Origin: Verrucomicrobia bacterium UBA1412
GTDB taxonomy: Bacteria > Verrucomicrobiota > Verrucomicrobiia > Limisphaerales > UBA1412
DNA: 19,750 nucleotides
Assembly (NCBI GenBank): GCA_002305615.1
Contig: DBPU01000115.1
Location: 1 to 19,750 of the forward strand
Direction: 5' to 3'
The notes beneath the pieces were generated by a model. The model was not told the DNA's origin. It was given only the letters and a program-made list of their open reading frames with translations, and made no database searches. A program made the position numbers and the translations under genes. Every line of letters starts with the position of its first letter. Within the stretch, counting starts at the first letter, position 1. This document shows positions 5,816-13,428 of the stretch, one piece after another.

Positions 5816-7498
5816 TTACTCGATGACGAGCCTATAGTAGGCTGCGCCCGGAGCGATGGGCGCTTCATAAGAGCAGGTGCCCTCTTTGACTTCGGGCTCC
5901 CCTGCATGAGTCCAGAGACCGCCACCCACCTGAGTGGAGACTTCCAGCGCCGCTCCGGAGGAAGCTGCCCAACTCAGAACGAGCTTGCCACCCTCAACCG
6001 CATAGGCCAACTCCGGCACAGTCGGTTCAGGCTCTGGCACCCACGTCGCCGTCGCAATTCCCTGCCAGGGATTTGTCCAGCCTGTGGTACCTTCCACGTA
6101 GTAAATAGTCTCCAGTTCCTGACAATCGGAGAAAACAGTACTTCCTCCAATGCTCGGTGCATAACCTTTGAAGTACACGATTTTAAGACTGCTGCAATAC
6201 CGAAACGCGTTGAATCCGATGCTGGTGACGCTATTGCCTATCACCACACTCGTCAGACTGCTGCAACCAAAGAAGGCACTATCTCCAATGAGGGTCACGC
6301 TGTCGGGAATCGTGATACTCGTTAAAACTTTGCAATACAGGAATGCCCTATTCCCAATGAGGGTCACGCTGTCGGGAATTGTGATACTCAAGCTACTGCA
6401 CCCAGCGAAAGCTTCATTTCCAATGCTGGTGACACTGTCGGAAATTGTGATACTCGAGCTGCTGCACCCAGCGAAAGCTTCATCTCCAATGCAAGTCACC
6501 AGGCATCCTTCGATGATATTGGGAATGGCCACATTCGTATTTGTACCTAGGTAGCCGGTGATGGTAGCCGTTTTTCCATTTAACGTATATTGAAAGTCAC
6601 TATCCGGGTCGCCTGTTCTCTTTGTAACAACGTCAAGTGTTGCCTGTCTGCTGACCTTTGCGTACTCGGTGCTCATTGTGACCGCATAGGTTCCGCTATC
6701 TTCACCTTGAGCACTTTCAATAAAGTAAGTCGGTGAAGTTGCTCCTTCAATAGCGACGCCATCCTTGTACCACTGGTAACTCAATTCGGAAGGGCTGAAG
6801 GCCCACACTTCAAATGAGACCTCAGTATTTTTCGATGCCGTCTGATCCACAGGTGCGCTGATAATGAAGATATCTTCCTGTTTTAAGCCAACCGTTGTTT
6901 TGGAATTCCATGGGTTGGTCCAGCCCGCGGTTCCCTCGACGTAGTAAATGGTTTCCAGTGGGGAGCTGGCTTGGAAAACATCACTACCCATGCTCGGTGA
7001 ATTGCCTTTGAAAATAATATTTGTCAGACTGGCGCAAAGTTGGAACGCCCTGTTTCCAATACTGGTGACGCTTTTGCCTATCACTACATTCTTCAGGTTG
7101 GTGCATGCAGTGAAAGCACTACCGCCAATGCTGGTAATGCTGTCGGGGATCGTGATGTTTACCAGGCTGCTGTTAGAGGTGAATGCGGCCACCCCAATGG
7201 TGGTGACGCTATAGGCTATCGGGCCGTGGATAATTGAGGCGGGGATGGTCACAGCACCGGAAGGGATAGTAGTCGATTGTTTGGCGACCGAGATGGTGCC
7301 AGTTGTGCCTTTTTCGGTCAGGACGGTGTATTTGAAGTTGTCGTCAGTGAAGGTATCGCCGACGGCAGCTCGCGTTTGCGGCAGGCAAAGCAAAAAAACT
7401 AATACGCCAAGCCAGAAAGAGGCTCGAACGGTCTCCGCAGTAAATCGCATCCGGGAATGCACGAGTTGTTTATCGCTATTCATGGAACCTGTTATCAA
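5816..7498 (-). CDS. Secreted BspA-like leucine-rich-repeat protein with Ig-like domain
   Basis: This is probably a surface-exposed or secreted binding protein. A signal peptide ends near residue 44 (WLGVLVFLLCLPQTRA). Block 1 (97-165) has three BspA-type LRRs of 23 residues (pattern SVTxIGxxAFxxCxSLxxIxIPD). An Ig-like domain follows (about 212-292, with YQWYKDGVAI and EDSGTYAV). Block 2 (332-445) has five LRRs. Each block ends with the same module, LETIYYVEGTxGWTNPW (181-197 and 462-478), so half the protein is an internal duplication. The last 60 residues (from 500, ending AAYYRLVIE) form a beta-rich end domain. Starts at residues 6 or 17 would also keep the signal peptide; no good Shine-Dalgarno decides. 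BspA-like LRRs mediate adhesion or ligand binding in other bacteria; the ligand here is unknown. Confidence 0.85.
   Translation of the reverse strand: MITGSMNSDKQLVHSRMRFTAETVRASFWLGVLVFLLCLPQTRAAVGDTFTDDNFKYTVLTEKGTTGTISVAKQSTTIPSGAVTIPASIIHGPIAYSVTTIGVAAFTSNSSLVNITIPDSITSIGGSAFTACTNLKNVVIGKSVTSIGNRAFQLCASLTNIIFKGNSPSMGSDVFQASSPLETIYYVEGTAGWTNPWNSKTTVGLKQEDIFIISAPVDQTASKNTEVSFEVWAFSPSELSYQWYKDGVAIEGATSPTYFIESAQGEDSGTYAVTMSTEYAKVSRQATLDVVTKRTGDPDSDFQYTLNGKTATITGYLGTNTNVAIPNIIEGCLVTCIGDEAFAGCSSSSITISDSVTSIGNEAFAGCSSLSITIPDSVTLIGNRAFLYCKVLTSITIPDSVTLIGDSAFFGCSSLTSVVIGNSVTSIGFNAFRYCSSLKIVYFKGYAPSIGGSTVFSDCQELETIYYVEGTTGWTNPWQGIATATWVPEPEPTVPELAYAVEGGKLVLSWAASSGAALEVSTQVGGGLWTHAGEPEVKEGTCSYEAPIAPGAAYYRLVIE
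6164..6505 (-). repeat. LRR-coding repeat block 2 (about 66-69 bp units)
   Basis: Five tandem units encode BspA-type LRRs. Units share stretches such as the one coding IPDSVTLIG and EAFAGCSS; the two units nearest 6505 are the most alike at DNA level, suggesting recent duplication. It is coding repeat, not a CRISPR array. Confidence 0.85.
7004..7210 (-). repeat. LRR-coding repeat block 1 (three 69-bp units)
   Basis: Three 23-codon units are paralogous to block 2. The last unit plus the downstream segment is matched by the end of block 2, which marks a block-level duplication flanking the Ig-like domain. Confidence 0.8.
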
Positions 7499-7746
7499 CT
7501 AAGTTGTTACGTAGTCAGTATAAATTGCAAACCGGCATGGAGAGCTCACTCTGAATGCTCGAACGCCCGAAGAGTCTCGCCCTCCAAAAGCCGGCTGATT
7601 TAACCAAAACATCATTACTTCCCAAAGTTTTCCGCATTTGTCGATTAAAGGCAAGTATTTATACAAGATATTCTTCCCGCATGCGGAGCGAGCGAGAGAG
7701 GCCACAGGCCCTTATTCGGTCTTCCGGATTGCTCTGTCTCAGATAA

Positions 7747-7762
7747 AAGAATTGAAATTCTT
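7747..7762. promoter_or_regulatory. Inverted repeat AAGAATT-GA-AATTCTT before the Tat-exported TIM-barrel gene
   Basis: A perfect 7-2-7 inverted repeat lies 24 bp upstream of the GTG start and is followed by pyrimidine-rich sequence. It could be an operator. No promoter pair of good quality was found in the 7499-7786 gap, which otherwise shows no gene. Confidence 0.3.
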
Positions 7763-7786
7763 CTTCTTTTCGTCTTTTATGAGCGG

Positions 7787-8788
7787 GTGAAGAAGAATGA
7801 TTGTTTCTTAAGCAGTCGGCGCTCGTTTATCAAGAGTGCCGTGATGGCGTCGGCCTCTTGTATGGCTTTGGGTTTCGGCTCTGCGGAGGCTTTTGCCGCG
7901 CGCAAAGCGAAAAAACCGCGTTGGGAGCTTTCCTGCCGCGATAATCTCCTGGCGACCTTTGGAGCGAAAAGTTGCTGGGAAGCCATGGACCGGCTCGGCA
8001 TCAGTGCCGTGGAGGCTTCTTCGCCGCGCGGATTCGAGAGCAACAATTTTTTCAGCGATGAGAAAAAGTATGATCTGACGAACGATGCCGGCATCAAGGA
8101 TCTCAAGAAAGACCTCAAGGCGGAGAAGAAGCATGTTTCCGCGTTCCTGATGGGCAATACGTTGGAGCAGGATTTGGTCGAGGAGCTCAAATATGCGGAA
8201 ATGGTGGTGAATGCTGCCGAGATTTTGAAGGTTCCGGCGATTCGTATCGATGTTTATCCCTCCAAGTCGAGCAAGGAGGATTTCCTCCCCATCGCCATTA
8301 ACGCCTGCAAGAAGCTCTGCGACCTGGTCAAAGGCACAAAGATTCGCTATGCCATTGAGAATCACGGCGGCGTCACCAATGACCCGTGGTTCCTGGACCG
8401 TCTCTTTGACGGAGTGGGCTCGGATCAGCTCGGTTTGACCCTGGATACGGCTAATTTCTATTGGTACGGGCATCCTCTGAATGATATTTACGGGATCTTC
8501 GAGCGCTATGCCGGCAAGGCTTTTCATACCCATTGCAAGAGCATCAAATACCCGGAAGATAAGCGTAACAGCGAACGTCCGATGGGCTGGGAGTATGGAA
8601 AATATGCCGCACCGATTGATGAAGGCGACATCGATTTCGAAAAGTTCGCGCAGATTATGAAGGCGGCCAAGTACAAAGCCGATATATGCCTGGAAAACGA
8701 GATCGTCGGCCGTCTCAAGACGCCCGAGGAGCGTTTTGCCGAGTTGAAGCGGGAGATTGATTATCTGGCCCGCGTGACGTCTATTTAA
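7787..8788 (+). CDS. Tat-exported sugar phosphate isomerase/epimerase-like TIM-barrel protein
   Basis: The protein is of the xylose isomerase-like TIM-barrel superfamily (AP_endonuc_2, PF01261), whose members isomerise, epimerise or lyse sugars with a divalent metal. The N-terminus carries a twin-arginine signal (SRRSFIK, residues 10-16, then a hydrophobic stretch to AEAFA near 37), so it is exported folded. Candidate metal ligands are E191 (AIENHGG), D220 (LTLDTAN), H247 or H249 (FHTHCKS) and E303 (CLENE). At 333 residues its length is normal. The GTG start is required to include the Tat motif; the Shine-Dalgarno is poor. It lies 29 bp before nadD and near a ThuA-DUF1080 gene. Proteins of this type co-occur with DUF1080 proteins in glycoside-oxidising (3-keto sugar) systems, a plausible but unproven role here. 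Confidence 0.82.
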   Translation: MKKNDCFLSSRRSFIKSAVMASASCMALGFGSAEAFAARKAKKPRWELSCRDNLLATFGAKSCWEAMDRLGISAVEASSPRGFESNNFFSDEKKYDLTNDAGIKDLKKDLKAEKKHVSAFLMGNTLEQDLVEELKYAEMVVNAAEILKVPAIRIDVYPSKSSKEDFLPIAINACKKLCDLVKGTKIRYAIENHGGVTNDPWFLDRLFDGVGSDQLGLTLDTANFYWYGHPLNDIYGIFERYAGKAFHTHCKSIKYPEDKRNSERPMGWEYGKYAAPIDEGDIDFEKFAQIMKAAKYKADICLENEIVGRLKTPEERFAELKREIDYLARVTSI

Positions 8789-8804
8789 TTCACCTGAATT
8801 TAAC

Positions 8805-8820
8805 CGGAAGGGGGGCTTTG
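8805..8820 (+). promoter_or_regulatory. Strong Shine-Dalgarno fixing the TTG start of nadD
   Basis: GGAAGGGGGG lies a few bases before TTG at 8818. There is no in-frame ATG before the conserved nucleotide-binding motif, so this site decides the rare start. Confidence 0.7.
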
Positions 8821-9435
8821 AAAAAAGCTCCCTTTCCATTGAAAAAGGCTGCTGGAATTGTGAGGCTCGGAATTTATGGCGGGTCTTTTGACCCTATTCA
8901 CTCGGCGCATTTGCAGGTGGCCGAGGCGGCCTGCAACTCTCTGAAGCTGGACCAACTCTTTTTTGTCCCGGCGGCTCGTTCGCCTTTCAAGGAAGGGCAG
9001 TTTACGGCACCGCCGGCTCTTCGCCTGAAATGGGTGCAATTGGCGCTGGAGGGTCACCCCAAGTGGAAAATCGATTCTTCAGAGCTCGAGCGCGGAGGCA
9101 TCTCCTACACGATAGAGACCGTGAGGAAGTACAGGAAGCGTTTCCCGGAAGATGAGCTTTATTACCTCATCGGGATGGATAATGCGCCGAGCTTGCCCCT
9201 ATGGAAAGATGCGCAGGAATTGGCCCGGCTGGTGGAATTTGCCGTCGTGAGCCGTCCGGGAGAGAGCTTTTTGCCTTTGCCCGAGGCTTTCCGTATGCAC
9301 TTGATTGACACCGTGTTCAGCGAGACTTCCTCCCGGGGGATACGTGAGCGGATTGCTACGGGCCAAAGCGTTGAAGGGCTGCTGCCGCCTGCTGTCCGGG
9401 AGGCCGTGTTGGCTTCCGGTTGCTATCGGCGGTGA
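8818..9435 (+). CDS. nadD: Nicotinate-nucleotide adenylyltransferase
   Basis: NadD joins nicotinate mononucleotide and ATP to give nicotinate adenine dinucleotide in NAD synthesis, in the cytoplasm. The 205 residues start with the nucleotidyltransferase motif LGIYGGSFDPIHSAHL (18-32), containing the HxxH-type ATP site with A at the place where the family often has G. RxGISYTIETV-type sequence (EELERGG-ISYTIETVRKY region) and YYLIGMDNAPSLPLWKDAQE are NadD-specific. The C-terminal SSRGIRERI matches the ISSTxIRxxI motif with altered central residues. TTG start, strong Shine-Dalgarno. NadD is usually near obg or rsfS; here it sits between two carbohydrate genes, so it probably has no functional link to them. 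It may share a transcript with the TIM-barrel gene. Confidence 0.92.
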   Translation: MKKAPFPLKKAAGIVRLGIYGGSFDPIHSAHLQVAEAACNSLKLDQLFFVPAARSPFKEGQFTAPPALRLKWVQLALEGHPKWKIDSSELERGGISYTIETVRKYRKRFPEDELYYLIGMDNAPSLPLWKDAQELARLVEFAVVSRPGESFLPLPEAFRMHLIDTVFSETSSRGIRERIATGQSVEGLLPPAVREAVLASGCYRR

Positions 9436-9444
9436 AATATGGTC

Positions 9445-9472
9445 TTGTTTTTTAGTCTCTTTTCTGAATAAT
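9445..9472 (+). promoter_or_regulatory. Candidate promoter of the ThuA-DUF1080 gene
   Basis: TTGTTT (9445-9450) and AATAAT (9467-9472) lie 16 bp apart in the AT-rich gap after nadD, giving a leader of about 40 nt. The match is moderate. Confidence 0.4.
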
Positions 9473-9520
9473 GCCCCTGTCGAAGGCGTCTAACCTAATG
9501 TGTTTTTGACGAGTTATTTT

Positions 9521-10876
9521 ATGAAAAATTATAGAAGTATATGCTTGAAGGCGAGCGCTCTGGCGTTGGCTGCCTGTTTTGCTATTTCGGCGCAAGCCGC
9601 AGATAAAAAAGTCCTGGTCGTTTCAGTGACCAAGGGTTTTAGGCACGATGTTATCCCCGCAGCGGATAAAATGCTTGAAAAGTTGGCCAAAGAGAGCGGC
9701 CAGTTTGATGTGGAATTTGTAAAGAGCGACGAAGATATGGCCAAGCTTATGACCATGGACGCCCTGAAAAAATATGACGGCGTGGTCTTCAATAACACGA
9801 CCGGTGATCTTCCTTTGCCTGATAAGCAGGGCTTTATCAATTGGGTTGCTTCCGGTAAGGGCTTTGTCGGGCTCCATGCCGCGACCGATACTTTCGCCGG
9901 TTTTCCTCCTTACACCGAAATGGTGGGCGGCCTGTTCCTGACCCATGGTGCTCAGGCGACGGTGAACGTGATCAAGGAAGATCCGACTCATCCCATTATC
10001 AAGGATATCCCCGATAATCTGGTGGTTCATGATGAGATGTACATCCTGCAGAAATTTAATCGCGCGACCGTCCACGGCCTTCTCACGATGGATAAGCGTC
10101 CCAACGACGGCAGCCCGACGGCGAATCAGCCCGGAGATTATACGATCGCTTATTGCAAGAACTGGGGCCAGGGCCGCGTTTTCTACACCTCTCTGGGTCA
10201 CCGCACGGACGTGATCGAAAAGGATTGGTATGAGAGCCATGTATTGCAGGGCATTCTCTGGTCCATGGGCGTGATCGACGGCGACCCGAGCGCCACCAGC
10301 AATTGGTACACAGTGAGCACGGAAGAAGCGGTTGACGGATTTGTCCCGCTGTTCAACGGCTGCGACCTGACTGGCTGGCACTATCGCAACCCGAATGGCT
10401 TCAAGAGCTGGAGCTCTCAGAATGGTATGCTCGTCAACAGCATTGCCAAAGGTGAACATGGTACCGACCTCATCACCAATCAGAAATATCGCGACTTCGT
10501 CGTTCGCTATGAGTACATGGTGCCCGAGGGTTCCAACAGCGGATTCTATCTGCGCGGCCGCCATGAAGTCCAAATCTTCGGCGAACCGGTAACGGCTAAA
10601 CCTGAGAAGACGAGCGATAACGCCATTTACAATCATTCTGCGGCATTGGCCAAGGCTTCCAAGAAGCCCGGCGAATGGAATACCGTGGAAGCGACGGTCA
10701 AAGGAAACCAGTTCACCATCATTGTCAATGGAGTGAAGGTTCACGACAATGTCACGGTGGATCGTCCTACCGGCAGTGAGCTCGACGGCAACGTGAATGA
10801 CCCGGGTGCATTCTTCGTCCAGGGCGATCACGGCAATGTTGCCTTCCGCCACATGCGCGTTAAAGAACTCAAGTAA
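9521..10876 (+). CDS. Secreted ThuA-like / DUF1080 (3-keto-disaccharide hydrolase) fusion
   Basis: A Sec signal peptide (MKNYRSICLKASALALAACF, cleavage near AQA-A, residue 27) sets the start at 9521; the frame stays open to a GTG at 9500 but that would lengthen the signal. Residues 28-251 are a ThuA-like glutamine-amidotransferase fold (VLVVSVTKGFRHD, GFVGLHAATDTF, WGQGRVFYTSLGHRTD). Residues 272-450 are DUF1080/PF06439 (PLFNGCDLTGW, NSGFYLRGRHEVQI, GEWNTVEATVKG). ThuA belongs to trehalose utilisation in rhizobia, and PF06439 proteins have been linked to cleavage of 3-keto-glycosides. The fusion of both, exported, suggests glycan or glycoside processing outside the cytoplasm. It ends before a terminator, so it is probably monocistronic. 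Precise substrate unknown. Confidence 0.85.
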   Translation: MKNYRSICLKASALALAACFAISAQAADKKVLVVSVTKGFRHDVIPAADKMLEKLAKESGQFDVEFVKSDEDMAKLMTMDALKKYDGVVFNNTTGDLPLPDKQGFINWVASGKGFVGLHAATDTFAGFPPYTEMVGGLFLTHGAQATVNVIKEDPTHPIIKDIPDNLVVHDEMYILQKFNRATVHGLLTMDKRPNDGSPTANQPGDYTIAYCKNWGQGRVFYTSLGHRTDVIEKDWYESHVLQGILWSMGVIDGDPSATSNWYTVSTEEAVDGFVPLFNGCDLTGWHYRNPNGFKSWSSQNGMLVNSIAKGEHGTDLITNQKYRDFVVRYEYMVPEGSNSGFYLRGRHEVQIFGEPVTAKPEKTSDNAIYNHSAALAKASKKPGEWNTVEATVKGNQFTIIVNGVKVHDNVTVDRPTGSELDGNVNDPGAFFVQGDHGNVAFRHMRVKELK

Positions 10877-10908
10877 GTTTTAACGGGGAGTTATAACACT
10901 CTTTGGAT

Positions 10909-10939
10909 GGGTGGGTGTGAAGAGCATCCACCCTTTTTT
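10909..10939 (+). terminator. Rho-independent terminator between ThuA-DUF1080 and glycosidase genes
   Basis: GGGTGGGTG (10909-10917) pairs with CATCCACCC (10925-10933) over 9 bp with one G-U, loop TGAAGAG, then six T. It also argues against the upstream GTG start (10907) of the next gene. Confidence 0.85.
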
Positions 10940-10972
10940 GTATCAAAAGAAAAAATCGTCTTATTCCCATCT

Positions 10973-13411
10973 ATGAAAAAACACTTAGTCCATTGCCTTT
11001 TTTTCCTTCTCGCCTGCATGGCCTTCAACGGCCCGGCGGCAGAAAAAGAGGCTGTTCCCTTTGAAGTAAAGAGGGGAATCAATATCAGCCATTGGCTTTC
11101 GCAAAGCGGAGCGCGCGGTGAAAGGCGTGCGGCTTACTTTACCGAAAAAGATGTGACCTTCCTGGCCTCTCTGGGCTATGACCATCTGCGCATCCCGGTG
11201 GATGAAGAACAGATGTTCGACGAAGACGGGAATAAAAACGCAGAGGCTTTCCTCCTGCTGCATCAGGCGCTTGACTGGTGCCGGAAACATGAGCTGCGGG
11301 CGATCGTGGATCTTCACGTCCTTCGCTCACACTACTTCGACAGCAAGGTCAGACCCCTTTTCACGGACCCGGAAGCTCAGGAAAAATTCTATGCCTGCTG
11401 GGAAAAACTGAGCAGTGAGCTGAATAAGTACTCGAATGGCTGGGTCGCCTATGAGCTGATGAATGAACCGGTGGCCGATGACTCGGAAGTCTGGAATAAG
11501 ATTGTCCGGCGCTGCGTGGCGACTCTGCGGAAGCTGGAGCCTGAGCGCAAACTCCTCATCGGTTCGAACCGCTGGCAAAATTTCAGCACCGTAAAAGATC
11601 TCTGGGTGCCTGAGAACGACCCCAATATCATTATCACCTTCCACTATTATGAGCCATTCCTCCTGACCCACCACCGGGCTCCCTGGCACGAGATGAGGGA
11701 TTACACCGGGCCGGTTCATTATCCGGGCAAAGCTATTCTGGATGAGGAATTGGATGCGCTTCCCGAAGCACAACGCCAAAAATATGGCGTGCAATGGAAC
11801 CGGCGCGTCTCCAATGCCGACGTGATTGAAGGACATTTTAAACAGGTTTTGGATGCGGCCAAAAAACATAATCTGCCGGTCTATTGCGGCGAATTCGGTT
11901 GCTGCGAGATGTCTCCGGCTCCGGATAAATACCGCTGGTATCGGGATGTGACGATGCTCTTCAAACGGCACAACATCGGTTATTCCAACTGGGATTACAA
12001 AGGCGGTTTCGGAATCATCCGCCGGGGAGAGCCGGTATGGCCCATGATTGAGCCGCTCACCGGCAAGCGGGCTTTGGGCGAGACGTTTTCGCTTCATCCG
12101 GAGAACCCGAAATATTTCCTCTTCCGCGGGAAGCCGACCGTTCTGGTGACCTCCGGCGAGCATTATGGCGCGTTGCTCAATGGGGACTTTAATTTCGACA
12201 AATATCTGGAAACGCTTTCCAAAGACGGTCTCAATCATACCCGTGTTTTTATGGGCTCTTATCGCGAGGAAGTGGGCAATTTCAATATTCAGAACAATAC
12301 GTTGGCGCCCGGCAAAAACTATGTGTCGCCCTGGAAGCGAAGCCAGGAGGCAGGTGCGCTGGACGGTGCCAACAAATTTGACCTTACGCAGTTTAACCCT
12401 GCTTATTTTGAGCGGCTGCATCAATTGGTGCAAAAAGCCTCCGAGTTCGGGATTGTTCTGGAGCTGAATCTGTTCTGCCCCATTTACGATCCGTCGCAGT
12501 GGAAGCTCTCTCCCATGAATGCGCAGAACAATATCCAGGGCATCGGGAAGATTCCTTCCGAGCGGCTCCTCAATGCCGATACCGAAGAAGGGCTGCTTCA
12601 GGTCCAGAAAGAATTTGTCCGCAAAGTGGTGAGCGAGATCAACGGCTACGACAATTTCTATTTTGAAATCTGCAACGAACCCTATTTTGGCGGAGTCACG
12701 GATGCCTGGCAGCGGCTGGTTACCGATTGGATTGTGGAGGCCGAAAAAGAGCTTCCCCGCAAGCATCTCATCTCTGTAAATGTGGCCAATGGCTCGAAGA
12801 AGGTGGAAAATCCGCACGAGGCCTGGTCGCTTCTGAACTTCCATTATTGTACGCCGCCCAGTGCCGTGGCCGACAACGCCCACTTGCCTCTGCCTGTCGG
12901 GATGAACGAAACCGGTTTCAAAGGAGTGCAGGGAGATTACTATCGGCGCGAAGCCTGGGAATTCATGTTTTCGGGTGGGGCGCTCTATAACAACCTGGAT
13001 TACTCGTTCACGGTGGGACATGAAGATGGAACCTTTGAAGTGAAGGAGCCGACCCCGGGTTGCGGAAGTCCGGAGTTTCGCCGCCAGATCGGGCTGATGA
13101 AACACTTTCTGGAGAGCGCTGATTTTATTCGCTTAAAACCTGTGAAAGGCTCGAGCCTTGCAGATAGCGGCTTGAATCTTTTCGCCCTGGAACAGACCGG
13201 TAAAGAGTACCTGCTCTATAGCCGCCAGATGCCCGAAAACGTGACGCTCAAGGTGCCTTCAGCTTCCTATGAGGTGTGGATGATCAACACGATTACGGGA
13301 GCCGAGAAGCGCCTGAATGCAGAATCAAAGGACGGAAAACTGGAACTTCAGGTTCCGGAAGAATTACGTCCTGAGGTAGCGATCAGCTTGCGCCATCCGG
13401 AGAATAATTAA
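10973..13411 (+). CDS. Secreted two-domain glycoside hydrolase: GH5-like plus second clan-A-like domain
   Basis: The signal peptide (MKKHLVHCLFFLLACMAF, cleavage near residue 22) fixes the ATG at 10973; a longer frame begins inside the terminator. Residues about 30-365 are a GH5 (cellulase-like) barrel: RGINISHWLS, HLRIPVDEE, AIVDLHV, ELMNEPV with acid/base E165, FHYYEP with H224, CGEFGC with nucleophile E307, and NWDYKGGFGI. Residues about 375-720 form a second TIM-barrel-like region: KYFLFRGKPTVLVTSGEHYG, EICNEPYF with candidate acid/base E569, and VGMNETGF with candidate nucleophile E646. A beta-rich tail follows (about 730-812). So two complete catalytic centres seem present in 812 residues. 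GH5 acts on beta-linked glycans; the exact substrate cannot be read. No clear promoter or Shine-Dalgarno lies in the 33 bp after the terminator. Confidence 0.85.
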   Translation: MKKHLVHCLFFLLACMAFNGPAAEKEAVPFEVKRGINISHWLSQSGARGERRAAYFTEKDVTFLASLGYDHLRIPVDEEQMFDEDGNKNAEAFLLLHQALDWCRKHELRAIVDLHVLRSHYFDSKVRPLFTDPEAQEKFYACWEKLSSELNKYSNGWVAYELMNEPVADDSEVWNKIVRRCVATLRKLEPERKLLIGSNRWQNFSTVKDLWVPENDPNIIITFHYYEPFLLTHHRAPWHEMRDYTGPVHYPGKAILDEELDALPEAQRQKYGVQWNRRVSNADVIEGHFKQVLDAAKKHNLPVYCGEFGCCEMSPAPDKYRWYRDVTMLFKRHNIGYSNWDYKGGFGIIRRGEPVWPMIEPLTGKRALGETFSLHPENPKYFLFRGKPTVLVTSGEHYGALLNGDFNFDKYLETLSKDGLNHTRVFMGSYREEVGNFNIQNNTLAPGKNYVSPWKRSQEAGALDGANKFDLTQFNPAYFERLHQLVQKASEFGIVLELNLFCPIYDPSQWKLSPMNAQNNIQGIGKIPSERLLNADTEEGLLQVQKEFVRKVVSEINGYDNFYFEICNEPYFGGVTDAWQRLVTDWIVEAEKELPRKHLISVNVANGSKKVENPHEAWSLLNFHYCTPPSAVADNAHLPLPVGMNETGFKGVQGDYYRREAWEFMFSGGALYNNLDYSFTVGHEDGTFEVKEPTPGCGSPEFRRQIGLMKHFLESADFIRLKPVKGSSLADSGLNLFALEQTGKEYLLYSRQMPENVTLKVPSASYEVWMINTITGAEKRLNAESKDGKLELQVPEELRPEVAISLRHPENN

Positions 13412-13428
13412 CCGGCGGCGAACACGCC

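Noticed and set aside
6164..6505. Regular repeats that could suggest a CRISPR array
   Set aside because: Units are contiguous without unique spacers, are in frame and encode leucine-rich repeats.
7499..7570. Promoter for the LRR gene with minus-strand TATACT near 7517-7522
   Set aside because: No -35 element at a suitable distance and no extended -10.
7808..8839. A 343-codon minus-strand open frame across the TIM-barrel gene
   Set aside because: Shadow of the Tat-exported protein; no recognisable motif.
9623..10852. A 409-codon open frame on the minus strand across the ThuA-DUF1080 gene
   Set aside because: Same reasoning: the plus strand has a signal peptide and two recognised domains, and the antisense product has none.
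10907..10972. GTG at 10907 as the glycosidase start
   Set aside because: It lies inside the terminator hairpin and would bury the signal peptide behind 22 residues.
11327..13105. A 592-codon open frame on the minus strand across the glycosidase gene
   Set aside because: It is antisense to a gene with clear catalytic motifs, its translation resembles no family, and long antisense frames arise from codon bias in such GC-leaning genes.
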